Origin: Dietzia lutea
Lineage (GTDB): Bacteria > Actinomycetota > Actinomycetes > Mycobacteriales > Mycobacteriaceae
Direction of reading: 5' to 3'
Length of the DNA stretch: 64,000 bases
Assembly (NCBI RefSeq): GCF_003096075.1
Contig: NZ_CP015449.1
Location: 2,101,001 to 2,165,000 of the forward strand
Below, piece by piece: positions 55,641-63,254 of this stretch. Under the pieces are notes generated by a model. That model was not told where the DNA came from. It made no database searches and saw only the letters and a program-made list of their open reading frames with translations. The position numbers and the translations under genes were made by a program. Each line of letters begins with the position of its first letter. The first letter of the stretch is position 1.

Positions 55641-56438
55641 GTGTCCGATTCGTCCCCAGTCGCCCCGTCCCCAACCGTGCCGTCCACACCGCCCGTCGCG
55701 CGTCCGCTCACCGCCGTCATCGCCGCCGAACTGGTCGGTACCTTCTGGCTCGTCCTCGGCGGGTGCGGCACCGCCGTGTTCGCGGCAGTGCAGATCGCCA
55801 CCGCCGATACCCGGGACATTCCCGTGGGCGTCGGATACCTCGGCGTCGCCATCGCGTTCGGACTTACCGTCCTCACGGGCGCGTACGCGTTCGGCCACAT
55901 CTCGGGCGGGCACTTCAACCCGGCGGTGACCGTGGGCGCCGCGGTCGCCGGGCGCCTGCCCTGGACCAAAGCTCCCGTCTACATCGTGAGCCAGGTCGTC
56001 GGCGGCCTGATCGCGGGGGCACTGATCCTCGTGGTCGCCAGCGGCAAGGACGGGTTCGAGGCCACCGGGCGGATGGCCGCCAACGGTTACGGGGCCAACT
56101 CACCCGACGGCTACGGGCTCCTGTCGGCCCTGCTCATCGAAATCGTCCTCACGGCGATATTCGTGTGGGTCATCCTCGGCTCTACCGATCGCCGGGCTCC
56201 CGCCGGCTTCGCGCCCGCGGCCATCGGCCTCACTCTCACACTGATCCACCTCATCTCGATCCCTGTCACCAACACCTCGGTGAATCCGGCACGATCCACC
56301 GCCGTGGCATTCTTCAACGGCGACGGCGCCCCCGGCCAGCTGTGGCTGTTCTGGGCGGCCCCGATCGCGGGCGCACTCGTCGCCGGAGCCCTGTACGGCC
56401 CGCTGTTCGGCGAGCGCGCCCGGAGCGCGACGCGCTGA
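55641..56438 (+). CDS. aqpZ: Aquaporin Z-type water channel
   Basis: A 265-residue MIP protein with six membrane helices and two NPA motifs, HFNPAVTVG near 95 and SVNPARST near 213. The selectivity-filter His (LIHLISI), Thr and Arg in place argue for water rather than glycerol. It begins with a ~25-residue disordered tail. GTG 55641 has a strong AGGAGG six bases upstream. It controls cell volume under osmotic shifts. No osmotic regulator is adjacent. Confidence 0.9.
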   Translation: MSDSSPVAPSPTVPSTPPVARPLTAVIAAELVGTFWLVLGGCGTAVFAAVQIATADTRDIPVGVGYLGVAIAFGLTVLTGAYAFGHISGGHFNPAVTVGAAVAGRLPWTKAPVYIVSQVVGGLIAGALILVVASGKDGFEATGRMAANGYGANSPDGYGLLSALLIEIVLTAIFVWVILGSTDRRAPAGFAPAAIGLTLTLIHLISIPVTNTSVNPARSTAVAFFNGDGAPGQLWLFWAAPIAGALVAGALYGPLFGERARSATR

Positions 56439-56458
56439 CGCCGGGTTGGCGGGACCGG

Positions 56459-57160
56459 TCAACGCCGTGGCTCGTCCCGGTGCGGACCGCCCCGTAACTT
56501 GTCCACGATCGTCGGCCGATCGCCGGTGCCGGCGCCCGGGTCGGCGGAGCCGACGGCCGGGTCGGCGGCCGGGTCGGCGGGATTTCCGGCGATGCCCGTC
56601 CCCCGATCCGTGAACCCGCGCGGATCGGTGCCCAGGGGGTCGTCGGTCCTGGCGTGGCGCCCGCCGGTGTCCGCGGAGCCGCCGGTGGTCACTCCGTCGC
56701 CTCGAACGCCATGGTCGCGACCGTCGCCGTTACCACGGTCGCGGTCATCTCCGTGGCCGAGGAGGCGGTCACCGCCATGGACGCGGTCCCGGTCACCGCC
56801 GCCGTCGAGGTCATCGGCGCGGTGCCGTGGGTCGAGCTTCTCGGCGGTCTGCTCCATCCGCCGGACGTCGTGCTGCTGTTCGTCGAGCGCACTGCGCTGG
56901 TGATCGGCCTCGGCCCGCAGCTTGTCGGCCTCGGCCGCCTTAGCCCTGGCCTCCTGCTCGGCCGCGCCCGCGCGGTGCTCCTGCGCCCTCGCGTCGGCGT
57001 GCTGCTGTTCGAGGCGCTGCTCACGCTCGCGGGCCTCTCGCCGGAGTTCCGCGGCCTCGGTGAGCTTTCTACGGTTGTTGTTCCTCGCTGCCAGGGCGAT
57101 GAGCGCGATGACGACGATCAACGCGATCACCCCGATGACGATCCAGACCATGGGGTCCAC
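56459..57160 (-). CDS. Membrane-anchored coiled-coil protein of unknown function
   Basis: A 233-residue protein. An N-terminal hydrophobic helix (VWIVIGVIALIVVIALIALA) leads to a Lys/Glu/Gln/Ala coiled coil (~28-108: LTEAAELRREAREREQRLEQ and further). The tail is an Asp/Gly/His/Arg low-complexity stretch with repeats such as NPADPAADPAVGSADPG. GTG 57160 has GGAGG five bases upstream. The layout is seen in many actinobacteria, but no role is known to me. It is convergent with the aquaporin gene. Confidence 0.75.
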   Translation of the reverse strand: MDPMVWIVIGVIALIVVIALIALAARNNNRRKLTEAAELRREAREREQRLEQQHADARAQEHRAGAAEQEARAKAAEADKLRAEADHQRSALDEQQHDVRRMEQTAEKLDPRHRADDLDGGGDRDRVHGGDRLLGHGDDRDRGNGDGRDHGVRGDGVTTGGSADTGGRHARTDDPLGTDPRGFTDRGTGIAGNPADPAADPAVGSADPGAGTGDRPTIVDKLRGGPHRDEPRR

Positions 57161-57266
57161 GACTGCCTCCCTCGTTGCCGGGTCGGATGATCCTGGAACG
57201 TAACCCCGGCGCCGCGCCGCTGCCACCGGAGGCCGACAGCACCTAGAGCCTCGGTGGCCGACAGCC

Positions 57267-58559
57267 CTAGAGAAGGACCCGTGGTAGCAGCCCGGCGTCC
57301 CTGGCCTCGCGGCTCAGCCGCTCCCGGTGGTCGGGGTGCGCGATCGAGATCAGGGCCGCGGCCCGCTGTGCCACGGACTTCCCTCGCAGCGACGCGATGC
57401 CGTGCTCGGTGACGACGTTCTCGATGATGTTCTTGTGCGTGGTCACCGGGCTCCCCGGGGTGAGCGAGAGGGAGATCCGGCTGACCCCCTTCGATGTCTG
57501 GGAGGGGGTGACGATGAACCCGTGCCCGCCCGGAGAGAACCGGCACCCACGGGCGAAGTCCGCCTGCCCGCCGGCCCCCGACCAGTACCGACCGCCGATC
57601 GTCTCGGACGCCGCCTGTCCGAACAGGTCGACCTCACTGGTCGCGTTGATCGAATACAGGTTGTGCTCCTGTCCGATCACCCGCGGGTCGTTGACGATGT
57701 CCACGGGCAGCATCGCCACCGACGGGTTGTCGTGCAGCCAGTCCATCAGCCGCTGCGACCCCAGGGCGAAGGTCGTGACGTGCTTGAAGGGGCGTCCGGT
57801 CTTCCGCGAGCCATCGATGACCCCCGCCTCCACCAGCTCCATGACGCCGTCGGAGAGCGCCTCCGTGTGGATGCCCAGGTGCCGGTGACCGGTCAACCGC
57901 GACAGGACGGCGTTCGGCAACTTGCCCACGCCGAGCTGCAGGCACGCCCCGTCCGGCACGCGCTCGGCGATGACGTCCGCGATCGCGTGGTCGACCCCGC
58001 CCGGCGGCGGGACGTCCACGGTGATCATCGGTGTGTCGTTCCGGGCGACGCCCACCACCTGGGAGATGTGGATGTGATTGCGTCCGAACGTCCGCGGCAT
58101 GTGGGCGTTGACCTCGACGAAGAAGGGAACCTGCCCGATGAACGACGCCACGTAGTCGGCGTTGGTGCCCATCGAGAAGAACCCGTGCTCGTCGATCTCC
58201 GAAACGGTCGTGATCGCCAGTCCGGGCGGCGAGAACTCGCGCAACGTGGCGGGCACCTGGGCGAAGTCGACCGGGACGAGGTCGCAGTGCCCGCGATGGA
58301 AGTTCTCCCGCGAGCCCGGCCCCAGGAAGTAGTCGACGTGGCGCAGCCGGCCGGGATACGCCCCCTCCATGAACGGCAGCGACTCCCACGGGTCCATGTA
58401 GTGCACCGTGACGTCCGTCAGTCCGTCCGCCCCGGCGTCCAGGGCCCGCAGGAGCGCCGGGGGCGCGGCGTTCTGGATCGGCGAGATGACGTGCATCCCC
58501 GGCGTCACGTGGTCGAGGACCGCCTCCGCGGGCAGCTCCTCGTACTCGACCGTGCTCAT
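57267..58559 (-). CDS. Acetyl-CoA hydrolase/transferase family CoA-transferase
   Basis: A 430-residue family I CoA-transferase (Cat1/Cat2, 4-hydroxybutyrate or succinate CoA-transferase type). It has VGVARNDTPMITVDVP near 175, DGACLQLGVGKLPNAV near 210 and LGIHTEALSDGVMEL near 235, which holds the catalytic Glu that forms the glutamyl-CoA intermediate. GGYW-type motifs appear as GGRYWSGAGGQADFARG near 330. It moves CoA between acids such as acetate, succinate or butyrate. ATG 58559 is preferred over GTG 58568. Direction of reaction is unknown. Confidence 0.88.
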   Translation of the reverse strand: MSTVEYEELPAEAVLDHVTPGMHVISPIQNAAPPALLRALDAGADGLTDVTVHYMDPWESLPFMEGAYPGRLRHVDYFLGPGSRENFHRGHCDLVPVDFAQVPATLREFSPPGLAITTVSEIDEHGFFSMGTNADYVASFIGQVPFFVEVNAHMPRTFGRNHIHISQVVGVARNDTPMITVDVPPPGGVDHAIADVIAERVPDGACLQLGVGKLPNAVLSRLTGHRHLGIHTEALSDGVMELVEAGVIDGSRKTGRPFKHVTTFALGSQRLMDWLHDNPSVAMLPVDIVNDPRVIGQEHNLYSINATSEVDLFGQAASETIGGRYWSGAGGQADFARGCRFSPGGHGFIVTPSQTSKGVSRISLSLTPGSPVTTHKNIIENVVTEHGIASLRGKSVAQRAAALISIAHPDHRERLSREARDAGLLPRVLL

Positions 58560-58623
58560 GGCGGTCACCTGCTCTCGGTGGTCGGTGTCGACGCGGGCGC
58601 CGGGGCCCCGACACCGCCGGGCT

Positions 58624-59610
58624 TCAGCTCAACGCCGGGATGACCTCTCGCTCGAACAGCTCGAGGCCCGAGGTGTCGGTCGTGATCTCCGGGAAGTAGA
58701 AGATGCCGTAGTCCATGCCCAGGTCCCGCAGCGCGGTGAGCTTCTCGACGATCTGCTCCGGCGTCCCGACCCCGGGCAGGCCCCGGTACGCCCCCAGCTG
58801 GCGCTCCGCCTCGTCCGCGCCCACGTGACGGGCCATGCGGTCCCGGAGTGACGCCAACCGATCGGCGACCTCCTTCTCCGTCTCGCCGATGGCCACGTTG
58901 TAGTTGGCCGTCATGGTGATCTCCGACGGGTCGCGGCCCAGATCCGCGCAGTGCCCGCGCAGGACCTCCGCCTTGTGGGCGAAACCGTCGGGGGTGCCGT
59001 CGAAGTTCGTGTAGTCGGCGTGCCGGGCGGCGATCCGCAGGGTCTTGCGCTCTCCCCCGCCCGCGACCCAGACGGGGATGCCGCCCGGCTGCAGCGGCTG
59101 CGGCTGCACGATCGCCCCGTCCACCCGGTAGTGCTCGCCCTCCAGCGACACGACGCCCTGCGACCAGGCCTCGCGCATGATGCGCACGCCCTCGTCGAGC
59201 ATCCCCAGACGTTCACCGGCGGACGGGAAGCCGTAGCCGTACGCGCGCCACTCGTGTTCGTACCACCCCGCGCCGATCCCCATCTCCACCCGGCCACCGG
59301 AGATGTGGTCGACCGTCGCGGCGATCTTCGCGAGCAGGGCCGGGTTGCGGTACCCGAGACACGTGCACATCTGGCCTAGCCGCACCCGCGAGGTCACCGC
59401 GCCGAGCGCCGACATCAGGCTCCACGCCTCATGGGTCGCCTCGGACGAGGTCAGGGGCGCGGTGTGCATGTGGTCGTAGACCCACACGGACTCCCACGGG
59501 CCGGCGTCGGCGCGGGCGGCGAGATCGGAGATCACGGGCCAGTGGCGGTCGGCCGGCACGTCGACCAGATCGAGGCGCCAGCCCTGGGGCAGGAAGAGAC
59601 CGAATCGCAT
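58624..59610 (-). CDS. LLM-class (luciferase-like) F420-dependent oxidoreductase
   Basis: A 328-residue luciferase-like monooxygenase-fold protein starting MRFGLFLPQGWRLDL. It contains WVYDHMHTAP near 44, LGQMCTCLGYRNPALLAKIAATVDHISGGRVEMGIGAGWYEHEW near 80-120 and a C-terminal GTPEQIVEKL. The GIGAGWYEHEW motif marks the F420-using group (against FMN), fitting the fbiC gene upstream. Substrate is unknown. A TACGCT box lies 6 nt before the ATG. Confidence 0.85.
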   Translation of the reverse strand: MRFGLFLPQGWRLDLVDVPADRHWPVISDLAARADAGPWESVWVYDHMHTAPLTSSEATHEAWSLMSALGAVTSRVRLGQMCTCLGYRNPALLAKIAATVDHISGGRVEMGIGAGWYEHEWRAYGYGFPSAGERLGMLDEGVRIMREAWSQGVVSLEGEHYRVDGAIVQPQPLQPGGIPVWVAGGGERKTLRIAARHADYTNFDGTPDGFAHKAEVLRGHCADLGRDPSEITMTANYNVAIGETEKEVADRLASLRDRMARHVGADEAERQLGAYRGLPGVGTPEQIVEKLTALRDLGMDYGIFYFPEITTDTSGLELFEREVIPALS

Positions 59611-59616
59611 GGCACG

Positions 59617-59622
59617 AGCGTA
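59617..59622 (-). promoter_or_regulatory. -10-like hexamer TACGCT of the LLM oxidoreductase gene (probable leaderless start)
   Basis: On the minus strand TACGCT ends 6 nt before ATG 59610, with no Shine-Dalgarno sequence. Confidence 0.45.
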
Positions 59623-59690
59623 GCGCCGCGCCGGCCGCCCCCGGCGGGATCGAGCCGGCCGGTCCCGATCCACCCGGCGGGCGGCCCACG

Positions 59691-60926
59691 TCAGACGCTG
59701 GAGTCCTCGTCGTCGTCGGGCGGATCCAGTTTCCCCGCCTCCAGGGTGAAGCCGGACGGCCGCGCCCCGTCCTGCGCGGAGCCCAACAGCGCCACCCGCA
59801 CCGTGGACTCGTCGGCGCCCGGCTGCGGTTCCCCGATGCGCGCATCGGCCGGCACCTCGACCCCGGCGTCGACGACGGCGGTCTCCACCCGCGCCCCGGA
59901 ACGCACCACGGCGCCGGGCAGGATCACACTGTCGCGGACCCGCGCCCCCTCCTCGACGACGGCTCCGGGTCCGATCACCGAGTGCTCCACGACTCCACGC
60001 ACGATCGCGCCGTGACCGACCAGCGACGCCGTCACCTGGGCGTCCGGGCCCGTCCTGGCCGGTCCGCTGAACGCCGACGCGGTCCGCAACGTCCACCCCG
60101 GGACGTCGAGCTCGTGCACGGGGGGCTCACCGAGCAGATCCATGTGCCCCGCCCAGTACGACTCGACGGTGCCCACATCGCGCCAGTACTCGTCGTGCCG
60201 CCACTCACGGGCCCGCCCGGCCCCGACCATCGCCGGAAGGACGTTGTCGCCGATGTCGCCCATGTCGGCGTCACCCCCGTCGGCGGCGACGTCCGCGTGC
60301 GCCTCCTCGAGGTGCCGGATCAGGGCGGCGGTGTCGAAGACGAAGATCTCCGCGCAGATGAGGTCGGTGGCCGGGTCGTCGGGCTTGTACGCGTAGTCGG
60401 TGATCGTGCCGTCGTCGGCCACGCGGACCACCCCGTAGCGGCCCGCGTCCCCCGGGTCGACGCGGGTGGTGACCATCGTGACCTCGGCGGAGGACTCCAG
60501 GTGGTCGCGGACCAGACGGTCGTAGTCGAGGCGGTACACCGCGTCGGCACTGAGCACGACGGTCACCTCCGGGGCGGCCTCACGTAGCGGCTCGACCTGC
60601 TTCCACAGCGCGTCGGCAGTCCCCGAGTGGAACCCGTCGCGGCCGGTCCCCTGCGACGGGTGCAGGACCAGCAGGCCCCCATCCAGACGATCGAGATCCC
60701 ACGGGCGGCCGCTGCGCAGATGAGAACCCAGTGACACCGGGTGGAACTGCTGGACCACCCAGACATCTCTCAGGCCCGAGTTGGCCGCGTTGCTCAACGA
60801 GAAGTCGATGAGCTGGTACCCACCGCCGTAGGGCACGGCCGGCTTGGCCCTGTCCCGGGTGAGGGCGCGGAGGCGGGATCCCGCGCCACCGGCGAGGACG
60901 ATCGTGACCACGGACAACGGTGCCAT
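59691..60926 (-). CDS. Second GlgC-like sugar nucleotidyltransferase
   Basis: A 411-residue paralogue of GlgC. The nucleotide motif is kept as LAGGAGSRLRALTRDRAKP, but [10 protein letters not shown] is SADAVYRLD and the sugar-phosphate motif WVEKP is replaced by YAYKP near residue 181, losing the Glu that contacts glucose-1-phosphate. The C-terminal beta-helix repeats are present (SVIGPGAVVEEGARVRDSVI). It may use a different sugar phosphate or be regulatory. ATG 60926 has AGGAG 8-9 nt upstream. It is not beside other polysaccharide genes. Confidence 0.78.
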   Translation of the reverse strand: MAPLSVVTIVLAGGAGSRLRALTRDRAKPAVPYGGGYQLIDFSLSNAANSGLRDVWVVQQFHPVSLGSHLRSGRPWDLDRLDGGLLVLHPSQGTGRDGFHSGTADALWKQVEPLREAAPEVTVVLSADAVYRLDYDRLVRDHLESSAEVTMVTTRVDPGDAGRYGVVRVADDGTITDYAYKPDDPATDLICAEIFVFDTAALIRHLEEAHADVAADGGDADMGDIGDNVLPAMVGAGRAREWRHDEYWRDVGTVESYWAGHMDLLGEPPVHELDVPGWTLRTASAFSGPARTGPDAQVTASLVGHGAIVRGVVEHSVIGPGAVVEEGARVRDSVILPGAVVRSGARVETAVVDAGVEVPADARIGEPQPGADESTVRVALLGSAQDGARPSGFTLEAGKLDPPDDDEDSSV

Positions 60927-61037
60927 GCGAGGTCTCCTCTCCCGCACCGCCGGTGACGGCGCATCAGGCGCCCCACTGTAGCCGTGGTCGCCCTGCCGGC
61001 GCGGCGTGCCCGCCCGGGTTTGCGGCTACATATTCGG

Positions 61038-61056
61038 TTAGGTTAGGTTTGGCTAA
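61038..61056 (+). promoter_or_regulatory. DtxR/IdeR-type iron box
   Basis: TTAGGTTAGGTTTGGCTAA matches the 19-bp DtxR/IdeR consensus at about 15 positions, with the left half exact. It lies 58 bp before the binding-protein ATG and overlaps a TAGGTT -10-like box (61044-61049, with TTGCGG 18 bp upstream), so iron-loaded repressor would block transcription. Confidence 0.8.
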
Positions 61057-61113
61057 GCGGTGCCCGTCACAACGGGGCGGCGTTGACCCCAGTCACAGCA
61101 AAGCAAGGGAATC

Positions 61114-62109
61114 ATGACTTCTACACGGCTTCGTATCGGCGCTGTCCTCAGCGCGCTTGCTCTCGGTCTGACCGCCTGTGGTTCGGACGGCGACGTCGAG
61201 AACACGGCCGCCGAGGGCGGCGAGACCACGACCATCGAGATCGAGGACAACAACGGCATCCAGACCGTCACCGTCCCCCCGCAGTCCGTGGTCGCGACGG
61301 ACAACCGCACGTTCGAGACGCTGTCCGACTGGGGCGTCGAGCTCAAGGCCGCAGCGGTGTCCCTGATGCCGGGCACCATCGCCTACAAGACCGACGAGAG
61401 CATCATCGACCTGGGCAACCACCGCGAGCCCGACCTCGAGGCCGTCGTCGCCGCCGAGCCGGACCTGATCATCAACGGCCAGCGCTTCACGCAGTACCAC
61501 GACGACTTCGCCCGCCTGGTCCCCGACGCCACGATCATCTCCCTCGATCCGCGTGACGGACAGCCGCTCGACGCCGAGCTCAAGCGCCAGACCACCGCTC
61601 TGGGTGAGATCTTCGGCAAGGAGGCCGAGGCCGAGCAGCTCAACGCCGACCTCGACGCCGCGATCGAGCGCGTGAAGGCCGCCTACTCCGCCGACGACAC
61701 CGTCATGGGCGTCATCACCTCCGGCGGCAACATCAACTACGTCACCCCGGGCACCGGCCGCACCATCGGCCCGCTGTTCGACGTCCTCGGACTCACCCCG
61801 TCGCTCGAGGTCGAGGAGGGCTCCGACAACCACCAGGGCGACGACATCTCGGTCGAGGCCATCGCCGACTCCAACCCGGACATCATGATCGTCATGGACC
61901 GCGACGGCGGCACCGCGACCGGCGCCGACGACCCGGGCTACCGACCGGCCAGCGAGCTGCTCGCCGAGTCGCAGGCGCTCCAGGGCGTCACCGCCGTCCG
62001 CGAGGACAACATCGTCTACATGCCCGCGGACACCTACACCAACGAGAGCATCCAGACGTACACCGAGTTCCTCAACACTCTGGCCGACAAGCTCGAGGCG
62101 AAGAACTGA
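61114..62109 (+). CDS. Iron-siderophore ABC transporter binding lipoprotein (FecB/FepB-like)
   Basis: A 331-residue lipoprotein with a signal peptide and lipobox (ALALGLTACG near residue 22). The mature part shows the class III periplasmic-binding fold of ferric-siderophore receptors: SVVATDNRTFETLSDWG near 60, HREPDLEAVVAAEPDLII near 105 and the C-terminal helix after IVYMPADTYTNESI. It delivers a ferric chelate to the permeases encoded downstream. An iron box controls it. AAGGGA lies close to the ATG. Confidence 0.92.
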   Translation: MTSTRLRIGAVLSALALGLTACGSDGDVENTAAEGGETTTIEIEDNNGIQTVTVPPQSVVATDNRTFETLSDWGVELKAAAVSLMPGTIAYKTDESIIDLGNHREPDLEAVVAAEPDLIINGQRFTQYHDDFARLVPDATIISLDPRDGQPLDAELKRQTTALGEIFGKEAEAEQLNADLDAAIERVKAAYSADDTVMGVITSGGNINYVTPGTGRTIGPLFDVLGLTPSLEVEEGSDNHQGDDISVEAIADSNPDIMIVMDRDGGTATGADDPGYRPASELLAESQALQGVTAVREDNIVYMPADTYTNESIQTYTEFLNTLADKLEAKN

Positions 62110-62129
62110 TCACCCGACACCCGTCGGAG

Positions 62130-62165
62130 GAGGGTGGGACCACCGTCTACGGTGGCCCCACCCTC
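62130..62165 (+). terminator. Hairpin between the iron-binding-protein gene and first permease
   Basis: Sixteen-base arms (62130-62145 and 62150-62165), with one mismatch, flank a TCTA loop, 20 nt after the stop codon. Without a T-run it may be a partial terminator or a stabiliser that sets more binding protein than permease. Confidence 0.65.
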
Positions 62166-62228
62166 GTCGTCGTCTCCCGGGGCGCTCCCGGCACAGACGG
62201 CACCCCGCCCTGCCCGTGACGACACCGA

Positions 62229-63254
62229 TTGACGACCGACGTGACGACCTCTTCCACCGCTCCCCCGCCCGGAGCCGGTACGCCCCCCGCCCGCGCCCGA
62301 TCGAAGGGCCGGCTCTTCGACTGGAAACTCCTGATCGGGTTCCTCGTGGTGGCCGCCCTCCTGGCGCTCTCCCTGTTCACCGGCGTCTATGACGTCTTCG
62401 GCGCCGACGACGGCGGCGAGATGTTCGGCATCACCCGGGTCCCCCGCACCATCGCCCTCGTCCTCGCCGGCGCCGCGATGGCCATGTCCGGACTCGTGAT
62501 GCAGTTGCTCACCCAGAACCGCTTCGTCGAACCGACCACCACCGGGACCACCGAGTGGGCCGGGCTGGGCCTGCTCGCCGTCCTGATCCTCTACCCCGAG
62601 GCGGACATCCTCACGCGCATGGTCGCGGCCGTCATCGCCGCCTTCATCGGGACGATGGTGTTCTTCCTGTTCCTGCGCCGCGTCTCGCTGCGGTCCTCGC
62701 TCATCGTCCCGATCGTCGGCATCATGCTCGGCGCCGTGGTCGGCTCGGTCTCCACCTTCATCGCCCTGCAGACCGACATGCTGCAGAGCCTCGGCATCTG
62801 GTTCGCGGGGAGCTTCACATCCGTCATCCGCGGCCAGTACGAGGTCCTGTGGATCGTCGCCCTCGTCGGGCTCGCGGTGTTCATCGTCGCCGACCGCTTC
62901 ACCGTGGCCGGCCTCGGCGAGGAGATCTCGACCAACGTCGGCCTCAACTACAACCGCATCCTGCTCGTCGGCACCGCCCTGATCTCCGTCGCCACCGGCG
63001 TCGTCACCGTCGTGGTGGGCAACCTGCCCTTCCTCGGACTCATCGTGCCCAACATCGTCTCCCTCATCCGGGGCGACGACCTGCGGTCCAACCTCCCCTG
63101 GGTGTGCCTGCTCGGCATCGGGATCGTGACCGTCTGCGACCTCGTCGGGCGGACCGTGATCATGCCGTTCGAGGTCCCCGTCTCGCTCATCCTGGGCATC
63201 GTCGGCTCGATCGTGTTCGTCTCCCTCCTGCTGAGGCAGCGCAGCAATGGATAG
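62229..63254 (+). CDS. Iron-siderophore ABC permease (FecCD family)
   Basis: A 341-residue BtuC/FecCD permease with about nine hydrophobic segments. Family motifs include RVPRTIALVLAGAAMAMSGLVMQ near 75-97, LGIWFAGSFTSVIRGQYE near 190 and FLGLIVPNIVSLIRGDDLR near 275, the coupling-loop region. The first ~30 residues are Pro/Ala/Thr-rich. Start is TTG 62229 or GTG 62241; neither has a good Shine-Dalgarno. It forms the channel with the next gene; their frames overlap by 8 nt (63247-63254). Confidence 0.9.
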   Translation: MTTDVTTSSTAPPPGAGTPPARARSKGRLFDWKLLIGFLVVAALLALSLFTGVYDVFGADDGGEMFGITRVPRTIALVLAGAAMAMSGLVMQLLTQNRFVEPTTTGTTEWAGLGLLAVLILYPEADILTRMVAAVIAAFIGTMVFFLFLRRVSLRSSLIVPIVGIMLGAVVGSVSTFIALQTDMLQSLGIWFAGSFTSVIRGQYEVLWIVALVGLAVFIVADRFTVAGLGEEISTNVGLNYNRILLVGTALISVATGVVTVVVGNLPFLGLIVPNIVSLIRGDDLRSNLPWVCLLGIGIVTVCDLVGRTVIMPFEVPVSLILGIVGSIVFVSLLLRQRSNG

